From positions 1 through 26,151 of the IMG/VR virus record IMGVR_UViG_3300044940_000039: a stretch of DNA of 26,151 nt. One strand, given 5' to 3'. Origin of the DNA: a virus. The notes beneath the pieces were generated by a model. The model was not told the origin of the DNA, did no database searches, and worked only from the letters and a program-made list of their open reading frames with translations. A program made the translations under genes and the position numbers. Positions 21,884 to 26,151 of the stretch are shown here, in pieces (position 1 is the first letter of the stretch; every line of letters starts with the position of its first letter).

Positions 21884-22104
21884 TTTTTGGCTCCTGTCAC
21901 CACGTAGATTGCCGGCACGCCGCCACAGCGAGCGGTGATGACCTGCTTGAGCCGTCCCGACCTGGTCAGATCGCGGATGGCCTCGCGCGCGCCCTGCGGG
22001 GTCAGCTTGGCGTTGAGCGCAAGATCATTGGCGGTGATCTGGCGGCCGGCCATGCGGTCGAGAAAGCGGGCGATGGCGGTCTGGGTGGTGTTCGGGCGTG
22101 TCAT
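21880..22104 (-). CDS. Small winged-helix DNA-binding protein
   Basis: I place the start at ATG 22104, which has AAGGAG seven bases upstream; an upstream in-frame start at 22122 lacks this. The 74-residue product reads as a winged helix: TAIARFLDRMAGRQITANDLAL, then a recognition helix LTPQGAREAIRDLTRSGRLKQV, and a wing VITARCGGVPAIYVVTG. Such proteins in early phage operons often act as local transcription regulators. No closer family is recognised. The stop overlaps the 37-aa gene as ATGA. The target is unknown; the upstream early promoter is a candidate. Confidence 0.77.
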   Translation of the reverse strand: MTRPNTTQTAIARFLDRMAGRQITANDLALNAKLTPQGAREAIRDLTRSGRLKQVITARCGGVPAIYVVTGAKK

Positions 22105-22145
22105 GGGAGGTCTCCTTCGCATCGCGGTATCCAGTTACCCCACTC

Positions 22146-22400
22146 TCAGAGGCGCTGTAGCGGCCCGTGGCGGCCCAACTTCGATTTCGGTCTCTGGGAC
22201 GGCCAGTCGGCTGGCTTGTATCCGTCCAGATAGGCGCGCAACAGGCGCGCGGCTGTTTCGCTGGGCGTCCGAGCGCCGCGTTCCCACTCGGACACCGTTT
22301 GCGGACCGCGCAGGCCCATCACGGCGGCCAGCTGAAATTGCGTGAGGCCCAGCCGGAGCCGGGCCTCGCGGATTTCGTCGGGGGTCATCGCCTCACTCAT
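22146..22400 (-). CDS. XRE-family helix-turn-helix regulator
   Basis: The 84-residue product starts at ATG 22400, eight bases inside the end of the upstream gene; the longer open frame is a shadow. It carries a complete HTH_3 domain: DEIREARLRLGLTQFQLAAVMG, then the recognition helix GPQTVSEWERGARTPSETAARLL, as in Cro/C1-type regulators and NadS-type antitoxins. The tail (DWPSQRPKSKLGRHGPLQRL) is basic. With no partner toxin beside it and a promoter upstream of its operon, autoregulation of the early genes is the simplest idea. The operator is not proven. Confidence 0.9.
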   Translation of the reverse strand: MSEAMTPDEIREARLRLGLTQFQLAAVMGLRGPQTVSEWERGARTPSETAARLLRAYLDGYKPADWPSQRPKSKLGRHGPLQRL

Positions 22401-22689
22401 CTGCGCGCAGGTCGTCGAGATGCAGCACCTCGTCGGCACCGGCCCCGACCAGCGCGCAGCCGTTCGCATCCACGGCCCACACGGGGTAGCCGGTATCGAC
22501 CCACTCGGGGATCGGGGCCGACGGCAGGTTCGCGAAATCCACGCCATAGGCCTCCGGGTCGATCGCGTCGCCGTTCTCGTCGCGGCAGGCGGACAGCTCG
22601 ACGATCAGGTCGCGCAGCTCGTACACGTCGCGGCAGTCCCAAGCGTTGATCTCGGCGGCGATCGTCTCGGGGGTGCGGGTGGTGGTCAT
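22393..22689 (-). CDS. Hypothetical acidic phage protein, 98 aa
   Basis: The first gene after the promoter at 22737-22765, it starts at ATG 22689 with AGGAG a suitable distance upstream. The 98-residue product is acidic: TPETIAAEINAWDCRDVYELRDL, LSACRDENGDAIDPEAYGVDFANL, then WVDTGYPVWAVDANGCALV and a C-terminal GADEVLHLDDLRADE. The second half looks like a small beta-sheet domain. I recognise no family. It overlaps the XRE gene by eight bases, so the two are co-translated. DNA mimicry is conceivable from the acidity but not supported by any motif. Confidence 0.85.
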   Translation of the reverse strand: MTTTRTPETIAAEINAWDCRDVYELRDLIVELSACRDENGDAIDPEAYGVDFANLPSAPIPEWVDTGYPVWAVDANGCALVGAGADEVLHLDDLRADE

Positions 22690-22736
22690 CGTCGTCTCTC
22701 CTCTCTCTGGGGTTCGTTCCCCGTTTCAGTGATTCA

Positions 22737-22765
22737 CATATAACGCAGGGCGTTCAGCCTGTCAA
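22737..22765 (-). promoter_or_regulatory. Strong sigma70-type promoter for the early gene block
   Basis: On the minus strand TTGACA (22765-22760) is followed after exactly 17 bases by TATATG (22742-22737). Transcription would start near 22730, about 40 bases before ATG 22689. The leader contains a short GGGG-AACGAA-CCCC hairpin and a purine-rich ribosome site. The region is AT-rich in an otherwise GC-rich window, which adds support. It would drive 22689 leftwards through the regulators and possibly beyond. Confidence 0.7.
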
Positions 22766-22772
22766 CAGGTCC

Positions 22773-22790
22773 GCAGACATTTTTTTCTGC
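22773..22790. promoter_or_regulatory. A-tract inverted repeat upstream of the -35 box
   Basis: GCAGA and TCTGC flank an A/T-tract of eight bases, ending eight bases upstream of the -35 hexamer. It could be an operator for the XRE or winged-helix protein or an UP-type element. It lacks a following T-run after the second arm, so it is not an intrinsic terminator. Confidence 0.35.
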
Positions 22791-22818
22791 CCGAGTTAAC
22801 CACCGCCACGCTCGCGCC

Positions 22819-22838
22819 CGCAGCGCACCGCAGCGCAC
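22819..22838. repeat. Tandem 10-bp repeat in the ssb 3' intergenic region
   Basis: CGCAGCGCAC occurs twice in direct tandem. The surrounding 22791-22962 stretch contains no gene I can support: the 36-codon frame ending near 22796 has no ribosome site and continues an SSB shadow frame. The region also holds a GCCGCGC-TA-GCCGCGC direct repeat near 22911-22926. The meaning is unknown. Confidence 0.6.
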
Positions 22839-22962
22839 CCAGGATGCCCCGCAGAGCCCACCAGTTGGCCCGTGGCGGACTTTGCGCCTTCGCGGGTGGG
22901 TGACATAGGGGCGCGGCTAGCGCGGCTGTAGGGCCGTCCTGTGGCCTCTACGAGGGTGGCCA

Positions 22963-22991
22963 CCTCAAAACGGGATTTCGTCGTCAAGATC
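22963..22991 (-). repeat. SSB C-terminal coding sequence (copy 2, genuine ssb end)
   Basis: This is the partner of 21781-21809, with 27 of 29 bases identical. It encodes the DLDDEIPF end of SSB, the stop codon and two further bases. Confidence 0.85.
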
Positions 22992-23432
22992 CGACCGCGC
23001 GCCGCCGCCGAAACCGCCGTCGCCCACGCCTCCAGCGCAGTCGTCCGTGCCAAACCGTTCGTCGCTTGCGCCGCCGTCGCTGCGAACATCGAGCACCGTC
23101 AGCCCGCCGCGATAGGGACGCAGCACAATTTCGGTCGTGTATCGATCCTGCCCGGCCTGGTCCTGCCACTTGCGGGTTTCAAGACGGCCTTCGATGTAGA
23201 CCTTCGCGCCCTTCTTCAGAAAATACTCGGCAATCCGCGCCTGCGGCTCGGAATAGATCACGACCGAATGCCACTCGGTCTTCTCGCGCCGCTCGCCGGT
23301 GGCCTTGTCGCGCCAGGTCTCGGAGGTGGCAATGCGCAGGTTCACCACCTTGCCGCCGTTCTGGAACGTCCGCACCTCGGGGTCGCGGCCGAGGTTGCCG
23401 ATCAGAATGACCTTGTTCACCGACCCCGCCAT
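22965..23432 (-). CDS. ssb: Single-stranded DNA-binding protein
   Basis: The 155-residue protein coats single-stranded DNA during phage replication and recombination. Residues 1-110 are a canonical OB-fold: [75 protein letters not shown], then YTTEIVL. A Gly/Asp-rich linker follows, and the C-terminus is DDEIPF, the acidic tip that binds SSB partner proteins. It starts at ATG 23432. A TTGACA-type promoter lies upstream, so ssb can be expressed apart from primase and helicase. Confidence 0.98.
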   Translation of the reverse strand: MAGSVNKVILIGNLGRDPEVRTFQNGGKVVNLRIATSETWRDKATGERREKTEWHSVVIYSEPQARIAEYFLKKGAKVYIEGRLETRKWQDQAGQDRYTTEIVLRPYRGGLTVLDVRSDGGASDERFGTDDCAGGVGDGGFGGGARSDLDDEIPF

Positions 23433-23445
23433 CAGCGACCCGCCT

Positions 23446-23459
23446 CGCGCGCGCGCGCG
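23446..23459. repeat. (CG)7 alternating tract in the ssb leader
   Basis: Fourteen bases of strictly alternating CG lie between the candidate -10 box and the ssb ATG, immediately upstream of the GAGG ribosome site. Such tracts are prone to Z-DNA under negative supercoiling and to slippage. Whether it affects ssb expression cannot be told from the sequence. Confidence 0.8.
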
Positions 23460-23485
23460 TATCTCATAACCATAACCATTGTCAA
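23458..23485 (-). promoter_or_regulatory. Candidate ssb promoter
   Basis: A perfect TTGACA (23485-23480) is followed after 16 bases by GATACG (23463-23458), a weak -10. The spacer contains two GGTTATG-like repeats, and the region upstream is a CT/GA microsatellite (about 23490-23520). The predicted start lies near 23452, within the CG tract and about 20 bases from the ATG. Confidence 0.5.
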
Positions 23486-23544
23486 GTCCCTATCTCTCTA
23501 TTCTCTATCTCTCTCTGCTGGCTGGTGAGCGTTGTTGTTGAGGC

Positions 23545-23781
23545 CTAGGACGACCAGCCCCCGGCGATTCTGCCGGGGCGGTCCCTGTGCCTCGTCGATC
23601 CTGCTGGCCGGAGCCGCGCCGTCGCCGGAGGCCCAGCCGTGGCGTGCACCTGCCCGGACTGGTTGGCCACTGCTTGCGACGGAGGTGCTTCCGCCGGGGA
23701 CCGCGCCTTGGCCTTTCGGACTGCGCTGTGCCTGGGTCCCGCCCCACAGTAGGCACGTACCGTGATCGCCGCTGCCGTCAT
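23545..23781 (-). CDS. Doubtful 78-aa ORF between primase and ssb
   Basis: The 372 bases between the primase stop and the ssb promoter (23486-23857) hold no clear gene. The best candidate starts at ATG 23781 (MTAAAITVRAYCGAGPRHSA) and is rich in Ala, Arg, Pro and Gly with no recognisable domain. A weak GAG-type ribosome site precedes it. Frames on both strands are open in this GC-rich stretch, so the ORF may be chance. The hairpin at 23559-23578 overlaps its end. Confidence 0.25.
   Translation of the reverse strand: MTAAAITVRAYCGAGPRHSAVRKAKARSPAEAPPSQAVANQSGQVHATAGPPATARLRPAGSTRHRDRPGRIAGGWSS
23559..23578 (-). other. Strong 7-bp GC hairpin upstream of ssb
   Basis: CCCCGGC and GCCGGGG flank a six-base loop (AGAATC on the minus strand). 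No T-run follows in the direction of transcription, so it is not a standard intrinsic terminator. It could reduce read-through from the primase gene, act as an RNA processing site, or be structural noise of a GC-rich region. Confidence 0.5.
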
Positions 23782-23857
23782 CTCGCTCTCGCGTCTGGAA
23801 CCGACCAGCGACCCGGCCCCGCGCTGGATTTGGCGCGCGCGGGGGTGCGCCTGTGGC

Positions 23858-24775
23858 CTATTGCGGCCGCACCTCCCTCAGCAACAACGCCATGGCGCGC
23901 AGGCCGTGGCGCTGGTGGTAATCGTTCCAGTCCCCGAGCTCGGGCGGTTGCACCCACTGGCGGCCCGACGCGCGTGCGTAGAACGCGCCCGTGCCGAGGC
24001 CGCCGAGTTGATCGAGGGGTTTGTCGTTGTCCGCTGCGACGATCGATCCGCGGATCGAGGCGGCGACGCGGGCCACGTTGTTCGCGGCGAACGCGCACAG
24101 GACCGTGGCGGACCGGCCCAGGAACTCCAGCGCGGCGCGCACCGACAGCGCGGTGGCGATACCCTCGCACACCCAGGTCTCGTGCCCTGTGCTGATCCTG
24201 TAGGACGCGCCCGACATCTTGCCACGCAGCAGGTTCCGCTTGGTGCCATCGTGCCCGATGATCTGGGCGGTGGCAATAGCGTTGTTGATCCGCCCCGGCA
24301 CGATCAGCCACGGCCCCGGCCCGTCTGGCAGCGCGCGGCAGATCGCCTGCCCGAGCTCGGTCTGCGGGATCAGCGGGCGCAAGTCGTCGATCACGAGGCC
24401 GCGCTGGTCCGGGAACCCCTTGGCTGCCAGATACGGGTGCCGGTCGTGTCGGCAGGCCCGAACAATTTCGGTGCAGATGCGAGCAACCTCGGCTTGCTCC
24501 TCAGCGGTGCGTCGCTCAGCCCGCAGATCGCGGCGCACCAGCGGCGCAGACGTCGCGCTGCCTGTCTCGCCCACGCGAAACGTTTGGCTCTGGCCCGTCA
24601 CCCAGTTCCACGCGATGCCGCCCGCGCCGTCCGGCCAGACCAGGACGCGGCCCGATCCGTTCGTTTTGGTTTTCCCCTCGACCGGGCACGGCACCCAGCG
24701 TCCCGGCACCGTTCGCGCCGGCGGCACGATTCCGACCGAACGGCAGGCCTCCCGAATTGCGTCGTCGAGGGTCAC
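23858..24775 (-). CDS. Toprim-domain DNA primase
   Basis: The 305-residue protein fits the phage primase type with an N-terminal DUF7146-like region and a C-terminal Toprim domain. Residues 27-68 (RWVPCPVEGK ... GGIAWNWVTGQSQTF) form the N-terminal part, without the CHC2 zinc motif of DnaG. The Toprim domain spans about 198-292: Glu204 in VCEGIATALSV, the DxD-type pair Asp249/Asp251 in IVAADND, and DWNDYHQ at 282-288. It synthesises primers at the replication fork. The GTG start overlaps the helicase stop as GTGA, so the two are coupled. No helicase domain is fused; the adjacent gene supplies it. Confidence 0.9.
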   Translation of the reverse strand: MTLDDAIREACRSVGIVPPARTVPGRWVPCPVEGKTKTNGSGRVLVWPDGAGGIAWNWVTGQSQTFRVGETGSATSAPLVRRDLRAERRTAEEQAEVARICTEIVRACRHDRHPYLAAKGFPDQRGLVIDDLRPLIPQTELGQAICRALPDGPGPWLIVPGRINNAIATAQIIGHDGTKRNLLRGKMSGASYRISTGHETWVCEGIATALSVRAALEFLGRSATVLCAFAANNVARVAASIRGSIVAADNDKPLDQLGGLGTGAFYARASGRQWVQPPELGDWNDYHQRHGLRAMALLLREVRPQ

Positions 24776-26151
24776 GCCGCTCTCCGTTGTTTGCGGAACC
24801 GTCGCACCTCGCGCTCGACCAGCGCAAGTGCGTCATTGTCGGCGGCGCTGCGCACCGGTGCCTCGAACCAACCGCGCGGGAGTTTCGCGCCGGGATAGAT
24901 TCCCGCCCAGATTCCGTAGGCCCACCGGCGCGCCTTGTCGGGTTCACGCGCGCGGGCGAACGTGTAGACCAATGCCGCGTTCCAGACCGTGCGCGGATTG
25001 GCGAGGCACGGCGCGCGCAGACCGTCGCGCGGGGTGAGCGTGTAGCGGGAGGTGTCGAACGCCTGTAGCGTGCCGTCCACGGTGACGATCCCCGACCGTG
25101 CCGGGCGCTCGTAGCCGCAGGCAAGGCAAGTGGGTCCGCGCATGACGGCGCTGCATTGAGGGCAGGCCAGCGACTCGCGCTGGCGCTTCTCGCGCGTGCG
25201 GGCCTTGGAGTCCTGCTTTTCGGCCGCGTCCAATTCACCTGCGCCGTGGTCCCAGATGTCAAACATTTCGCCGGCAAATCGTTCGACGTTGCCGCTATGG
25301 TCCAGCCACAATGCGCGCGATTTGCCCGGCGCAGACCGCATCACGCGGCCGATTTCCTGCATGTGCCCGCTGAGGCTTTTGCGGTAGGGCCGACAGGAAA
25401 TGCCGACCAGGCAATCCGGCACGTCGAATCCTTTGGTCAGCACGCCGCAGGACACCAGCCCCACGATCACGCTGTCGGGGCGTCGGAACTCGGCAATTTT
25501 GGCGGCACGCTCCGCGTCGTTCCGGTCCAGATAGCTGATCTGCTGGAAATTGTAGCCCGCCGCTCGGAACTCGGCGCACAGCGCCCGCCCGTGGGCGACG
25601 GTGGGCGAGAACACGATGGTTTTGACCGGCCCGCCGAAATGTTCCCGCGTTTTCCGCACCCACTCGCGCACCACGTCGCCGATGATCTTGATCCCCGCGG
25701 CGGTGGCGCTTTCGTCGCTGAACTCGCCGTCCCAACCGACGCTGAGCTCGCTGTCGTCCGGGGATTTCGCGACGTAGATCGTCGGCTCGACAAGGTGGCC
25801 GTCCTCGATCAGCGAGCGGGTGGAGCGCACGTTGACGATCCCGTGCCAGTCGCGGGCCATTCCGCGCGTGAACGGTGTCGCCGTCAGCCCGATACAGACG
25901 GCCTCGGGATGGCGGTCCATCAAATCGATCGTGGATTTCATCCGGCAATGCGCCTCGTCTACCACGATCAGAGACGGGTCGCGCGGCAGGATGCGCCGGG
26001 CGAGCGTCTGTGCGCTGCATACCTGGACGTGCTCACGCGGCTCCCAGCGTATGTGATTGCCCTGCACGACGCCGTGCGGGATTCCGTAGGTGTCGAGGAC
26101 GGCGCTGGTCTGATCGACGAGCGCCACGCGGTCCACGATGAAGAGGCTGTA
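24772..26151 (-). CDS. SF2 DEAD/DEAH-type helicase (partial at the right edge)
   Basis: The frame remains open through the window edge (YSLFIVDRVALVDQ precedes the first available GTG at 26136), so the start and Walker A motif lie outside. Visible motifs are Ia (IVDRVALVDQT), II (LIVVDEAHCRM, DEAH), III (GLTATPF), then IV-VI in the second RecA domain: KTIVFSPTVAHGRAL, VSCGVLTKGFDVPD and MQEIGRVMRSAPGKSRALWLDHSGN. A four-cysteine zinc ribbon follows (CPQCSAVMRGPTCLACGYERP) and a helical C-terminal domain ends the protein. It resembles phage and plasmid RAD3/SSL2-like helicases that unwind DNA at replication. Four bases overlap the primase. Confidence 0.95.
   Translation of the reverse strand, partial: YSLFIVDRVALVDQTSAVLDTYGIPHGVVQGNHIRWEPREHVQVCSAQTLARRILPRDPSLIVVDEAHCRMKSTIDLMDRHPEAVCIGLTATPFTRGMARDWHGIVNVRSTRSLIEDGHLVEPTIYVAKSPDDSELSVGWDGEFSDESATAAGIKIIGDVVREWVRKTREHFGGPVKTIVFSPTVAHGRALCAEFRAAGYNFQQISYLDRNDAERAAKIAEFRRPDSVIVGLVSCGVLTKGFDVPDCLVGISCRPYRKSLSGHMQEIGRVMRSAPGKSRALWLDHSGNVERFAGEMFDIWDHGAGELDAAEKQDSKARTREKRQRESLACPQCSAVMRGPTCLACGYERPARSGIVTVDGTLQAFDTSRYTLTPRDGLRAPCLANPRTVWNAALVYTFARAREPDKARRWAYGIWAGIYPGAKLPRGWFEAPVRSAADNDALALVEREVRRFRKQRRAA

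Noticed and set aside
22796-23089. 97-codon minus-strand frame across the end of ssb
   Set aside because: Most of it is a shadow of ssb. The remaining 36 codons have no ribosome site and no recognisable features.
1-26151. CRISPR arrays, tRNA genes, insertion sequences, integrase or att sites
   Set aside because: I found no regular spaced repeats, cloverleaf sequence, transposase or recombinase motifs, or terminal repeats in this window.

Overview
The window is a slice of a tailed-phage genome (free phage or prophage) with an HK97-like head and a long non-contractile (siphovirus) tail. Base composition is high GC with strongly GC-biased third codon positions. Small terminase of the P27 type, DUF6362 and DUF1937 proteins, a TP901-1-like tail tube and a GTA-like second tail chaperone all point to a phage of an alphaproteobacterium, perhaps a Rhodobacterales relative. 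The host is an inference; no integrase, attachment site, tRNA or host gene is visible.

Almost everything is on the minus strand, so the window is best read from right to left. Positions 26151 to 22965 hold replication genes: an SF2 helicase cut by the window edge, a Toprim primase, and SSB behind a promoter-like sequence. Positions 22765 to 20325 hold a block of small early or regulatory genes (a hypothetical protein, an XRE-type HTH protein, a winged-helix protein, a 37-aa microgene, DUF1937, DUF6362), then an HNH endonuclease and a ParB-fold protein. Positions 19916 to 13028 hold packaging and head genes: TerS, TerL, portal, prohead protease, major capsid, a small conserved protein, head-tail connector, head closure and gp10-like protein. 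Positions 13023 to 2800 hold the tail: DUF3168 completion protein, tail tube, two chaperones with a plausible -1 frameshift, tape measure, distal tail protein, tail hub with a four-cysteine motif, and fibre or adhesin proteins. Positions 2788 to 800 hold membrane proteins, an amidase and an overlapping inner/outer spanin pair, which form the lysis cassette.

Only the leftmost 750 bases run on the plus strand. They hold three small tightly packed genes, the first a 38-aa single-TM peptide, converging on the lysis genes. Many minus-strand neighbours overlap by 4 bases (ATGA or GTGA) or 1 base (TGATG), so translational coupling is likely throughout the structural operon.

The least expected observations are these: a 29-bp near-duplicate of the SSB C-terminal tail coding sequence lying out of frame inside the 37-aa microgene; the frameshift geometry at the tail chaperones; the cysteine motif in the tail hub; a ParB-domain protein lacking any second domain; and the plus-strand microgene operon.
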